From Isochrysis galbana (Eukaryota > Haptophyta > Isochrysidales > Isochrysidaceae), in the NCBI GenBank assembly GCA_018136815.1, contig CM030936.1, positions 3,734,474-3,798,473 of the forward strand: DNA of 64,000 nt, in the 5' to 3' direction. Under the pieces are notes generated by a model, which was not told the origin of the DNA, made no database searches, and saw nothing but the letters and a program-made list of their open reading frames with translations. Shown piece after piece: positions 1-10,895 of this stretch. The first letter of the stretch is position 1. Every line of letters begins with the position of its first letter. The translations under genes and the position numbers were made by a program.

Positions 1-1598
1 CCCATCCACGACGGGCTCAGCAGAATTTCCCTCACCGCCCTCAACGAACGAGCTTGGTGCATCACCAGCGCGTGCTGCGGCTTGACGGGCTTGAACGCGC
101 CTGCCAGCTCGGCCTCGCGACTTTTTCCTCGGCCTGATCGCCTTGGCCCCTGCGCTCCTGGGTCACAGGGTGTGAGATGTCAAGACAAATCGCGGAGAGG
201 CTGGTCAGGGTACAGTGAAAAGAGACGTGCGGGGTGAATAGAGCGGATGCGCGCGCGCATGGGATGTGTGGGTCTCAGGTCAGATCGCCGCGCCGTCGAT
301 GTGAGAGTGACGGGCACGTAGCACGGGACACCCAGCGAAGTGATTTTCGCACTCGCCCTCTAGAGGGAGGGCAGGCCGCGGAATCCGCAAGGTGGGGCTC
401 CCCGAGCGGATCGACGCGTTTGCCTATAGGTGCGGGACTCGAATTTCCTCTAACGTTCCCACCCACCGTTTCCCCTGCTCTGCTGGCCGAAGAGGTCTGT
501 CGTGAAGGCAAGGAAGATTAGGGCGAAGGAAAGAGAGAAAAGAGAGAGGAAGACAAGAAGAAAGCGCACACGAGCTGAGGTGGTGCACACATGAACGGGT
601 CTACTGGATCGAGCTGGGGTGGGCAGGCGACGGGTCGTAGGGAGCAGGGCCACGCGAAGCAAAGAAGAGCGAAAGCGTCCTGCCTCTCTGCGGCTCTCCC
701 CCCTTCCCCCCTCGCTCTCCCCCACCTCCCCCGCAGCCCCATCAACGCCGGGAAAGGCAAAAGGGGCAGAGAGAACGAGGCAGGGTGGTTGACGCTTGGC
801 CGAGGCGGAGGGGGGCGGGAGCTGAAAAAGAAAGAGCAAAAGAGGGGAGGGCAAGCAAGAAGGAGAAAGAGCGAGCGAGAGGAAGAGGGGAAGATAGGAG
901 AGAGAGAGGTAGGGAGGATAGGGGAGAGTGCATGAGGTGTGTGTGGGAGAGGGTGGGAGAGAGGGAGAGGGGGGAGAGGGGGGGCAGGGAGAGAGCGGGA
1001 GGAGGGGGGGGTGGAGGCGGGGCAGGAGGAGTGAGAGGGATAGAGCAGGAGGGAGAGCAGGAGGGAGAGAAGGAGGGAGAGAAGGAGGGAGAGAAGGGAG
1101 GGAGAGAGAGAGGCGCGCGCACATCGCGACGTGGACAAAGCGGACGGGGGGGGGCAAGGGGGGGGGTGGGGGAGGAACTATCAGTAAAAAATGGGTGCCT
1201 CCCAAGCAAGTGTGTATGTGTATGTAGTATGTAAAAAATCTTTTAAAAACTGGCCGCTACTTGCACGGCGCGAGGCAGATCGCTGGTGCTACCTCTAACT
1301 ACCCTCCCTTTCCTACCACTACCCCTTTCCCCTCCCCCGTTTCCTTTTCTGGAAGACCGGGGGAGGGGAGGCCGCGCGCGCTGCTTCGACCAGGGGCGTG
1401 AGACAGAGGACAGAGGGGGTAATAAGAGTGTGTAGATGTCCCTGCTCGGGTGTCCATCTGTCCATCCCGCCCCCTTGGGGGCCGGTATTCAGTAATATGT
1501 GTACATAGTATGTAGAGCTAAGTATGTACTCTACTCCTATGTACCTGTACTCTACCCGCACGCGCATTAAGGTTCCGCAGGATTTCTGGGGGGGGGGG
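1..1598. other. Gene-poor, purine-rich left end
   Basis: No gene is supported here. From about 530 to 1190 the + strand is almost pure purine (GA-rich with G-runs). This creates long but meaningless Pro/Ser/Leu-rich frames on the other strand. A (TATGTG)-like stretch lies near 1210, and 1490-1560 is AT-richer. A G-run of about 12 bases near 1589-1600 abuts the transposon that follows. Confidence 0.6.
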
Positions 1599-1606
1599 GG
1601 GAGTAG

Positions 1607-2116
1607 CATAGATGCTCCGTCAGGTATCAGGTCATCAGGTTTCGGCTCCCTTAGCATGATATCAGGTCCCATTCTCAGCCTAATATCAGGTTGTTATGCG
1701 ATATTATAAGTATAGTAGTGAAATATCAAAAGAATAGCTTACCTGTACTTCTGCATTGCTGATCATTGATTATTAATTACCCTCGGTCAGACCTCAGACG
1801 CTAATCTTTTGCTTTTGTGTTTGGTCGCCATGGAGGGGTGGGGGGGGCGCCCCTCCTCACTGTTTTGACTCCCCTCATGCCCTCATGAGTCATGAGGGGG
1901 GAGAACCACCCATCCCCCCTTTCATTTCCCCCGCTGTTTTTCGCGTCAAGTAGTGTACGACTACTACTACAAGAGAATTCAATTGTCAATTGTCACAAAT
2001 ATATTTATAGTCGCCTGACCTCGTCATGACCTTATATCAAGCCATCAGGTCATCAGGTCTAGAGGACCTAATATCATGATATCAGGACCTAATATCAGCC
2101 TAATGGAGCATCTATG
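1607..2116. mobile_element. MITE-like element with 12-bp terminal inverted repeats and 8-bp target duplication
   Basis: The 510-bp segment starts CATAGATGCTCC and ends with the exact reverse complement. The similarity continues inward imperfectly through AGG/GATATTAGG-type repeats. It is flanked on both sides by GGGAGTAG (1599-1606 and 2117-2124), an 8-bp target-site duplication of the kind made by hAT or P-type transposases. Inside are repeated ATATCAGG and CATCAGG words and no coding frame. It is therefore a non-autonomous DNA transposon. The superfamily is inferred only from duplication length. Confidence 0.8.
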
Positions 2117-2124
2117 GGGAGTAG

Positions 2125-2492
2125 CGCACAAGCCTAGGGCCTAGGTAAGGCAGGCTTACCTATAAGTAACTTAGTTAGCTGCCACTAACTGCCCCTAGAG
2201 TGGCGCCACGTAGTTACTAACTGCCTCGCACTGCGCCCGAAGGCCAGTTAACTGAGTTAACTACTACTTGTTCAGCACTCGAGGCGCAACGGCCCGCTGG
2301 CTGCTGGCTGTCGCATCCGCGATCGACCTTTTTGTTTTAGAAGTTGTCTGCGTTTCTATGTCCCCTCCTTGTAGGCTAGCCACTAGTCACCGTCGGAGGA
2401 TCCTACATTCGCCAATTCGCCCTCTTTGCCCTCGCCTCCTTTTGAAAACCTTTTGTCGAATCCAGAGTATCTCTATACTCAAGGCGGATCCG
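2125..2492. other. 5' leader region of the non-LTR element; no separate gene
   Basis: This stretch is AT-richer than its surroundings and holds repeated AGTTA/TAACT words (2170-2260) that could pair with one another. The endonuclease frame is open from about 2268, but the first ATG followed by recognisable domain sequence is at 2493. I take 2125-2492 as flank plus untranslated leader of the retroelement. Confidence 0.4.
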
Positions 2493-4324
2493 ATGATGCT
2501 ATACCCAGGTGAAGGACCGATTACAATCGTCTCGTACAACATAAACGGCGCAGGACATGGCGCCCTAGGATCGGTGCTCACCCAGGCACGGAAAGCGAGG
2601 ATAGACATCCTACTCCTCCAAGAGCTCCACGCCTACGCGGACGGTAGACACCACCGAGCATGCATGACCGCCAAGGCTCTAGGATGGCACATGGTGCAAG
2701 CACCGGCCAACACCTCCGACCCGGCGAGTGGGGTAGGCATAGCGATACGCGACTCCTCCCCAAGAGTTAGACTGTTACCAGACACGGCTGAGACGTTGAT
2801 AGAAGGGAGGTGCCTTCGAGCTAGATGCGTAATAGACTCTAAAGAATTCGAAATAATATCTATATATCTAAGCGCTATGCCCAACCTAAGAGCCACTCAA
2901 ATAGAAGCGTTGAGGGCGTGCCCCGTGGGGAACGAATGCGACACCCTCGTGGGGGGCGACTTCAACTGCGTTGAAAACGTGGACACTGACACGAGAAAAC
3001 AAGAAAGCCAAGAAGGATACGGAAACGCCCACGGCTTCCGCTTGAGACGCACCATGAATGAAATGGGTCTAATAGACGCATACAATCTAGTAAACGGAAA
3101 CAAACCGGGAGGCTTCACACGACTCTCGGGAACCATTCACACACGGATAGATAGAATATACACACCCTTAACATGCTCCAACATTAACTGGCAAACGATA
3201 GGCCCGCACCCGGCGCTTTTTACGGGGAAAGGCGCCTCGGACCACCTACCGGTCATAGGCACGTTCGAAGTGGTCGGATACAAAACGGGGCGCACGTACG
3301 ATATGCGCGTGGACAGCGAGCTCTTCGCCGCACAAGACACCCGGAGGGTGGTGACACATTTGTGGAAAAGCCACATCAACACGGAGACCCCGGAAGAACA
3401 CGTCGACGACGCCTGGGGCAGCGCCAAAACGGCGGTTGCAACGTACATCCTGTGGGCAACAAGGCAGGGTAAGGAACACCAAAAGATAGCCAGAGCGCTA
3501 GACGAACTCGCATTACTCGGAATAGAGCTGAACGACGGGGAGCCCAATGCCAGAAAACTGGATAGGATGCGCGAACTCAACAACGAGATCGACACAATCC
3601 GTAAAACATCTAGACCGACGACCAAAGAAAGCTTCGACTCTCTCAAACACGAAGAAAGAATGACGAAAGAATTCTTCCGAAAGTTTCAATCTCGTACCTC
3701 AAACAGCGCGATCCCGGAACTGTACATCACAAAAGACTGGAACGCCCCGGACGAAGACACGAGATCCACGACCACGGAAGATGCGGAGATACGCAGGGAA
3801 CTACGGAAATACTATGTATGGCTCTACCAGGAAAGGGACAGCGTGAGAGACCCCGAGCTGGAGGCACGCTGAACAAAATTGCGAGGTTCTCGCCCGACGC
3901 CGATAGAAACAGAGAGGAAGTCATCATAGACAACCTTTTCATATACCCAAAGGGGGACGCCCCAAAAGCGATATACACTCTATACCTGTTAGCATGGAGG
4001 TACATCATGACGGACTTCTATAGGATTCACTATGAGAACATAGCCTACTCGGAAGAATCAATACTCATAAGAATAATAGAGAGATACACAACCTTGTGTA
4101 AAGCACTATTATTCGCATATGAAACCGACTCAGCGCGAACGGCCCAAGCGGGCATGGGAAGACAACCTAAGAAAAGAATAGATATGGGCGACTTAAGGCC
4201 CATATTTCACATAAGCGGCAAAGGTGGGCTCAAACCCAGCGAGGAGCTAGCCGAGCTGGCCGCAAAACTTGGGATCGCACACGCTATCCAAGAGACAGAG
4301 GTGTGCAGCGAAGAGGACGTATAA
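2493..4324 (+). pseudogene. Non-LTR retrotransposon, endonuclease domain kept, reverse transcriptase deleted
   Basis: Frame 2493-3872 encodes an apurinic-type endonuclease/exonuclease/phosphatase domain as found at the N terminus of LINE polyproteins. The ordered motifs are YNINGA, LLQELHA, GGDFNC, RIDRIY and SDHLPV, so the catalytic Asn, Glu, Asp-Asn, Asp and Asp-His positions all appear present. A Lys/Glu-rich helical linker follows. No FADD-type reverse transcriptase motif follows. Instead a second frame (from about 3818 to the stop at 4324) continues with a helical Trp/Tyr-rich tail that resembles the region after the RT in such proteins. The junction near 3820-3872 therefore looks like an internal deletion with a frame change. 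It is a dead copy and not a host gene. The clade is not assignable from what remains. Confidence 0.85.
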
Positions 4325-4431
4325 AACACTGATGCAGACAACGGGAACGGGCACCACTAGAGGCAATGTGACATAGACGGGATCCCCACACCCAAACACG
4401 GCCGAGAGGACGTTACATGAGAGTGACCATA

Positions 4432-4634
4432 CCAGAAGGCCTGCCCCGACCCCACACTCCAAACCAGACCTCAGGTAGTGCACCGAGGTCGAACCCCGGA
4501 AACCAAAGAAAAAGGAAAGAAGGGGGGCAGGGGAGGAGGTGGAGGGAGGGGAGATAAGGGCGATGGAAATAGAGAGGGTGAGTCCTGTGGACAGTAGGTG
4601 TATAGCCCCGAATCTTCAGATGTTTTTTTTTGTA
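4432..4634 (+). repeat. SINE-like dispersed repeat, copy 1
   Basis: The unit runs from AGGCCTGCC through TAGTGCACC, a pol-III B-box-like GGTCGAACCCCGG and a purine-rich body, to a tail ending GAATCTTCAGATG followed by a T-run. Related copies are at 20139-20320 (-), 37048-37250 (-) and 58916-59138 (+), with partial copies at 25385-25418 (-) and 59255-59338 (+). The terminal T-run would act as a pol III terminator in this orientation. No clear A-box was found, so the tRNA-derived origin is inference. Confidence 0.6.
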
Positions 4635-4639
4635 GGAGA

Positions 4640-5153
4640 GCAGCGTGCTCGTGTCCGCCTCCTTGACGTTCGGCAACTGGATGACCCACATGGGGTCTGT
4701 GCCCTCCTCTGCCGCCGCGGCAGCGGCGGCAGCATCAGCCTTCTGGCCCTCCACCTCCGCACGCACGGGTCTCCAAACTCCCACTGCCCAAACATGCCTC
4801 CCCGGCAGCCCTCTGAAGAGCTGGGCACTGCCTCCTCGGCGCGGCGCCCACCCTCCCGCACCCGCCGTCTCTAAAACCTAGGGAACCACCTTAAGAGGTT
4901 TGTTTTTCATGCTAGCCAAGGGGATACACCCGAACCCAATGAAAGACGCCGGCCAATCGTAGAATGGCCGACCGTAATTGGCTAGTCGCAGAGGCATGAC
5001 TTCCCAACTGACATCGAGCCTACGCCGCCCCGTGCTAAGAAGAGTGCACGCTGCTGACTCAGATCGTACTCATGAGCAACATTCCGAGGCGCTGTCGTGC
5101 CCGGCCGATTCCTCGGACCGCTCTCTTTGTTGGGGCGGCACTGATGAGCTTCT
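4640..5153. other. Intergenic, no gene recognised
   Basis: A short alanine-rich frame on the - strand (about 4784-4640) ends in the adjacent repeat and shows no domain. The segment 4880-5150 lies just downstream of the histidine-kinase-like gene and presumably contains its 3' untranslated region. Nothing else is supported. Confidence 0.4.
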
Positions 5154-7033
5154 CTAGCAAGCAGTTTCCCTACGGGAAGCTCCACGATGCGGGGCTGCCG
5201 GAATCCTCAGGTGGAACTCGGTGAGGTATTCGTCGGCATGCAACCAGGCGTCGCCACCGACGTGTCGAGCTGCCCTTCGCACAGCCGCAAGGCCGGCCCC
5301 ATCACTGACAAATGGAGGAGGGAGCGTTGAGTCACACACGCGCCGCATAGGTATAGCTACCCATGATCAAGCTCAATACGTGGGCACCTAGCCGACGCGA
5401 ACGCCATGGGAAGGAAGTGTGCCCATGTAGGGCGTCGCGACTACTGGAAACATATCTTCCCACTGGCGTGCATTTCATTCTTCTACGATGCAAGCCACCC
5501 AGCTCAACCTGGAAACGGGCAGTACATTGGCACTCTTGGACTGAAATCTCACCTGCGCGTAGGCGTTGCGCATGACTCCGCGTAGCCCTTTCTGGAGAAC
5601 ACTTGCTCGCACTCGTAGTGCGACAGGTGAGGCACTTCCGGCCGATTGAGATTCGTAATTGTGAAGTGGAGACGATGGCTGGCCGCCGAACTCCGCACAT
5701 CGTTGAGAAGCTCTGCTCTGAGCTTGATTCGGGTGCCCTGCTTTGAGTGTGCGATGGCATTGGCTAGGCCTTCCCGCACGAGGAGACGAACTAGAGCCGG
5801 GTCTGTCACCGCGAACTTGGGAGCATCCACAACACCAAACGAGCCCATCAGGGAGAGCAGCACCGAGTCTAAGTGCACGACGCACATCTGCATGACGTAC
5901 GTTTCTGAATCCAGCTGTTGAAAGACCTCGCGTGCATGACACCTTGCGAAAAATGGAGTAGTTGAGTGAGTGGCGCGCACAGGCACACCGGTGTCAAGCG
6001 AGCGAGATGGGCGCACCGCTCAATGGTGATGTTATTGGCCGGGGTGTCTACATTGCTAGCATGGGAATTTGTGGGTGACACCAGATTGTCGCAGCGCACT
6101 CAGTGCATCCGCAAGTATGGCCCACCAGCGGCTCGCAATCAAAGTCCGCGTCCAGAGAACCCAATGGGATGAGTGTCAAGCTCACCATTCGGCAGCATCA
6201 CGAAGCATGCCCTCAACGTCGGAGATGACAGAGGCCGTGCTCTCGGGTAGACCCGATCGTCGCCGCGCTTCCTCTTGCATGTGCACTGTATGGATGAGTG
6301 CTGCAGCGCTATCGCATTGCCCTTTGATCACGTGGTAAAGCCGCGAAGAGGCTTGCCGTCCCGTCTCAGCGTCTCTGAGTATGGCCTGCAGCTCATGCTG
6401 ATCGGCTTCAACAACCAGTCCAAACAAAAATCCCAGGAGGCTTCCGCCGATGGACAGGACCTGTTCGCGCCACCCTATGTCAAAGAGGGGCGTCATCACG
6501 TGTATGCCTGCAATGATGAGCCCAATAAGCACCCGGTCTAGCAACGCGAAGTCGCGCTTCGCGAGCACGATCTGGGAAGAGAAGTCGATGAAGGTCAAGA
6601 AAAGGGGCTTGAGTGAGAATTCTGGAGGCGTGGGCGTGGGCTGGGCGATAATGCCATAGAAGAAGACCATCAGGATGCAGATAACCTGTGGCCGCCAAAG
6701 CTGTGGGCACCAGCCGGTGCTTGGACGGGGTGGGGCGCCAGCGACAAGCGTGTAGAACCACCCAGTTGAGAGGGTGAGCCCGCCGACCCACTCGCGGCCT
6801 TGGTGTCGGAGAGCGGCGGCAAGGAGGAGTCCAAAGACGCCGAAGCCCACGGCGACGATCATGCGATACGCCTCGGCTCTCCTCCTGGAGAGCTGGGAGC
6901 CAAGGAGCTCCGTGGAGTCGGGGCGGAGGAGCCAACGTTGGAGGGAGTGGGGAAGCCAGGGAAGAAGCATGCGGTGCGGACGCGCGGCGGCCAGTTCCGC
7001 TCCCCATCTGGCGAGGCCGTAGGGGGAGGGCAT
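5154..7033 (-). CDS. Membrane-anchored histidine-kinase-like protein (3 exons)
   Basis: Model: exons 7033-6186, 5942-5553 and 5304-5154, joined to 462 codons plus stop. Both introns are about 245 bp with GTGAG donors, and the phases fit exactly (the second splice creates a Ser codon). The protein begins with about six hydrophobic segments (roughly residues 60-230) and then a helical region. That region contains YHVIKGQ, whose His could be the phospho-acceptor. The C terminus is a GHKL ATPase: the N-box REGLANAIAHS lies in exon 2, and the G2-like GAGLAAVRRAARHVGG is in exon 3, with its first residues created by the splice. The classical G1 DxGxG is not obvious. I chose ATG 7033 because upstream sequence is only CT-repeat translation. 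Two-component kinases of this layout occur in algae. Ligand and partner are unknown. An inactive pseudo-kinase is possible. Confidence 0.75.
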
Positions 7034-7870
7034 TCCACCCCTCCACGCACACAGAGAGGCTCGGGGGAAGGGGGGCGGGGGGGGGGGGGGAAGAGAGGAG
7101 GACGGGGGAAGAAGAGAGGGAGGGGGCGAGGGCGAGGGAAGGGCGGGGGGGGGTTGACAGTGGAAGAGAGAGAGTGGGTGAGAGAGGAGTAGGAGAGAGA
7201 GAGTGGGAGAGAGAGAGTGGGAGAACGGCGCGCGGCGGAGAGGAGGAGGCGCCTTGAGAGCAGACGCGGTGGAGAGAAGGGAAAAAAAAGACGGGGGGAG
7301 ACGGAGAGAAGAGAGAAGAGAGGAAGGGGGAGGGAGCGAAAGGGGGAGAGGAGAAGAGAAGAGTGAAGGAGAGAGAGAGAGAGAGACCGCCCACGCCCCC
7401 CTCCTCCAAAAACAAAAACTCTTCTTTGAAGATGTCCACTCTAAAGTATAAGCTGCTATGAATAAAGACACTCCCCTCGCTGGAATACTAATACTAATAA
7501 TAATGCCATCGCCTTATTAGCCCGTATTACTCTCATCTACTCCGTAGGGGTGTACTCACCTCCTGGCGCGTGCCCATCTTCTGGCAGCGGTGCAGCGGTG
7601 TCCTTCGAGCCCCTGGCTCTTGAGCAGGGCATCACACAGGGCTGGGCGATGTCAGAGCAAGGCTGCTCTCACTCTTGGAGATTGCCTGCGAGGGCGCGCC
7701 GGCAGCCCGGCAGCTGCTAGCGCGGAACGCGGTTCTTGCGGGGAGCTCATGTAGCTTTCCTCGGGGGTGGATGGAACGCGACGATTGTTGACCACAAGGG
7801 TCAAGCGGCCATCACGTTTCGCATCAGACGACAGTTCGATACAGGCGGCGTATGCTTCCAGGAAATCGTT
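7034..7870. other. GA/CT-rich upstream region of the kinase-like gene; no gene
   Basis: On the + strand 7070-7390 is GA- and G-rich, so the leader of the - strand kinase-like gene is CT-rich. From 7440 to 7790 the sequence is mixed, without a recognisable coding frame. Similarity to retroelement sequence begins near 7795. Confidence 0.5.
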
Positions 7871-8428
7871 TCATCGTTTCCCAGGAGAAGCATAGATAGG
7901 CGCGCCTTCGACGACGAGAAAGCGGTGCCGGAATTCGACACCGGAGAGGGAGAAGACCAACGTAGCGTAGCCGCGAGTGCGGAGGGGGTTACCGTCCGGT
8001 CCGACGACGGCAGGTCGGTCTGAAGCGTGTTCGATCAAGACGCAAGCGTCGCGGGGCAATGCAGCCAGCAGCTCGGTGGTTACAACCGAGGGGCCGGCTC
8101 CCGTGTCCGCGAGAGTCTTGTTGACGGCGAGAGCGGAATCGACGATGTAACGAGTAGGGCCCGTGGCGGAGTGACGGCAAACGATGAGATTGCGAACGTA
8201 TAAGCAGTGGCGGGGGTATAGGCTTGGTGGCGTGTCGGAGACAAGCCTCGCCGGTACCTCCCTGGTTACAGAAGCGACGACAGCAGGCTGGTTGAGAACA
8301 GGCGTGAAACCCGAGGGAACGAAGGCGGCGTGCCGCTGCTTATGGTCGGCAATGACCTCAGCAACGGAGCGGCGAGCGGGGCGGTCGAGCGGAGGCAGCG
8401 GCGGGTGCAGGTCCGGCAAGGCACCCAA
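7871..8428 (-). pseudogene. Ty3/gypsy-type retrotransposon aspartic protease fragment
   Basis: The open frame contains LADTGAGPSVV, the DTGA signature of a retropepsin-like protease, followed by GYATLVFSLSG and the strand after it, as in LTR-retrotransposon Gag-Pol. It has no usable ATG and ends shortly after the protease, with no reverse transcriptase following, so it is a fragment. On this strand it lies about 200 bp downstream of an LTR (8633-9471), consistent with a 5' LTR followed by truncated pol. A second shorter piece of the same region is at 52243-52408. Confidence 0.75.
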
Positions 8429-8632
8429 GCCTAGACGGGATGGCGGCGTCGGGAGAAGAGCGAGACGTAAGGTGCGGGACTTCTACCGTGCAAGGATCGG
8501 CAACGGCTCCTCCCCCACCGCGGACGAGTGAAGGCGGACTTCCGCATCGAGAGCCGAGCAGCCAGCGATCGGAGCTTAAGCCCCGCGGAACGCCACTGGA
8601 CTGTCACCGAGATTGAGCTTTTGGCCGCGTTA

Positions 8633-9471
8633 TGACGAATTGGGAAGGCCCATAGGGCCTGAGGGCAATGAGGAAGGAGGCATGCCGACGGCAGGCGCGG
8701 CGGAGGAGACGACTTCAGAGGGGCTGACGGGCTGAAGCCCGTCAGCAGAGGAAGCCCGGCAGGCGGGCTTGGGCGAGGGCGAGGACGGCGGCGAGAGCGA
8801 CATGGAACGAGCGGCGAGAGGCGAGGGTGAGTGTGAGGAGGGCTGTGATGGCAGGGGTTGGCGAGGAGAGGAGAGATTGTAGGGTACGAGTGTTACGAGA
8901 GCGAGAGCGACGAGAGCGAGAGCGACGGATGACGACTGACGACAAGACGACGGACAACGACACCCAGGAAAACACTCCGACTCTCGCCCCACGACTTTCT
9001 CACATAACTCGACTGAAATCAAACCCAAACACTCCGGCCAGACGACGACGGACGACGATCAGAAGGCGATCTGTCGGCGATCCCGTCTGGAAGGGGAATC
9101 GCACCATAACGGAAACGAGGGGCAATCCTGCCGCACAGGATTCCAAAAGACTTATCGAATAAGACGAGAGAGATGCGGTGGGCCTAAGGGGGAGATGCGA
9201 AGAGATTGCAAATTAACCCTGATTGCAATCACTGAAGTAGATAGAGAAACGCGGAGAAGATAGCGAATTAAACCTATTCGCGAGGCGCCTAGGATGAAGA
9301 AAGGTGGGGAAACTTCCCTTCTCTTCGAGAGAAAGAGAGAGAACGCTCCACAACCCACGATCCTATGCGTCCAAGCGAAGCTTTTGACCGAGGACGAGAA
9401 CGAGAGAATTATAACGATAAATACCGAACGACGAAGAGAAGCCTAACGAGTGTCGATTCGCGAATGCGACA
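8633..9471 (-). repeat. LTR (or solo LTR), retrotransposon family A
   Basis: On the - strand this starts TGTCGCATTCGCGA and ends GTCA, as do the LTRs of the complete element at 52717-57168, but it is shorter (839 versus 1118 bp). It carries the same internal landmarks: the CTCGAAGAGAAGGGAAG block, GGCGCCTCGC and the GTCGTCAGTCGTCATC block. It also carries the Ser/Pro-rich beginning of the family's gag frame. Confidence 0.8.
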
Positions 9472-9901
9472 CCCCCCTGCTAGGATCGAGCGTCCCGCGA
9501 GGAAAGAAGAGAACCTAACGGACATCGGAGAGCTCCGAACAAGCCACGAGAAAGGCAGAAGAGCAATCCTGAACGAGACCGAATGAGCGAAGAGCGAAGA
9601 GCGAATAAATCCGAAGAGCGAATGAAACAATAAATCCGAAGAGCGAATGAAACAATAAATCCGAATGGAGGGAGAGCCGCGCGCCAAACGCCGAACCAAG
9701 ACGGAAGACGTGATGAGCGACGCACCGAGAAATTACAAGTTACGAACAATCGAGGACCGATGAGAACGCAAAACGACGAGAATCGAGAATCGAGAGCGAG
9801 AAACGAAGAACGCGGAACGACGAGAATCGAGAGCGAGAAACGAAGAACGATAAGAACGCGGAACGATGAGAATCGAGAATCGAGAATCGAAGAACGAACG
9901 A
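9472..9901 (-). mobile_element. 3' internal end of family-A LTR retrotransposon, with polypurine tract
   Basis: On the - strand this segment ends in AGCAGGGGGG directly before the LTR, the same polypurine tract as at 56041-56050 of the complete copy. Much of it consists of simple GAGAATCGAGA-type repeats that also occur, as CGATTCTCG, in the complete element at 55600-55800. No protein-coding content is evident. Confidence 0.65.
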
Positions 9902-10172
9902 CGAGATTGCAAATTAACCCTGATTGCAATCACTGAAGTAGATAGAGAAACGCGGAGAAGATAGCGAATTAAACCTATTCGCGAGGCGCCTAGGATGAAG
10001 AAAGGTGGGGAAACTTCCCTTCTCTTCGAGAGAAAGAGAGAGAACGCTCCACAACCCACGATCCTATGCGTCCAAGCGAAGCTTTTGACCGAGGACGAGA
10101 ACGAGAGAATTATAACGATAAATACCGAACGACGAAGAGAAGCCTAACGAGTGTCGATTCGCGAATGCGACA
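9902..10172 (-). repeat. Truncated LTR copy duplicating 9201-9471
   Basis: Every stretch compared between this block and 9201-9471 is identical (offset 701 bp). It ends at the same TGTCGC terminus and then directly abuts a pol fragment of opposite orientation. This suggests a rearrangement or nested insertion rather than a simple element. Confidence 0.75.
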
Positions 10173-10895
10173 CGTTAGAATCCATTCGGAATTGGAGACC
10201 CTACTTGTGGGGCCGCCATTTCACCCTCGTTGTCGATCATTCCGCGCTACGATGGCTCCATACGATGAAGGACGAAGTCGCCGGCGGCCCAGCCTCGCGG
10301 CTTATGCGTTGGGTCTTGAAGCTAGCGGAGTACCGCTTCGATGTGATTCATAAACCAGGTGTTACCCATTGGGACGCCGACGGCTTATCCCGCCTAGTAG
10401 CGCTCGAGCCGGAACATGATCCATCTCCTTCCCCCTCAGAGACCGGCGCCGATGTTGTCGCGGCTGTTGCCCCTTCTTCTCTCACGGCCCGCCGCCAGTT
10501 AGCTCGTGAGCGCCAGGGCCGCCAATCCTCTGATTCCTCGGAGTCTATCGTCCGATCGTACCTCGATGTCGGCACGCCGGACAACGACGAGCTACGCCAA
10601 GCACTCGCCGCAGACGAGTTTGCTCAGTCCATTCTTCCTGAACTCTCGTCGTGCTCGCCGGAAAATAGTTCGCCGACCGCGGCAGAGTCGCCTCGAAATC
10701 GCGATGAGCCATCCAGTAGGAATTCTCGTTTCTGTCTTCAAGAAGATTTGCTTTACTACCGCTCCCACGGCGAGGCAGAAAACCACCTTCGTCTATACAT
10801 TCCGGAATCTCTACGAGATTGCTACCTCCGAGCTTATCATGACCATCTAGGTCACCCAGGCGCGACGCGAATGGCGTCGCTTCTCCGCTGCCGCC
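10173..10895 (+). pseudogene. Ty3/gypsy pol fragment: RNase H and integrase zinc-binding domain
   Basis: The frame shows IRNWRPYLWGRHFTLVVDHS, the typical RNase H approach to the TDHxxL motif, then FDVIHKPGVTHWDADGLSRL, the end of the gypsy RNase H (normally H-x-G-x-x-N-x-x-A-D-x-L-S-R). After a Ser-rich spacer comes HDHLGHPGATRMASLLR, the start of the integrase HHCC module. Reverse transcriptase upstream and the integrase core downstream are missing, so the fragment is cut at both ends: by an LTR block on the left and G-rich unrelated sequence on the right. Confidence 0.85.

Noticed and set aside
450-1234. Long frames of 150-250 codons over the GA-rich tract
   Set aside because: They are Leu/Ser/Pro or Arg/Glu/Gly repeat translations in several overlapping frames, with no domain.
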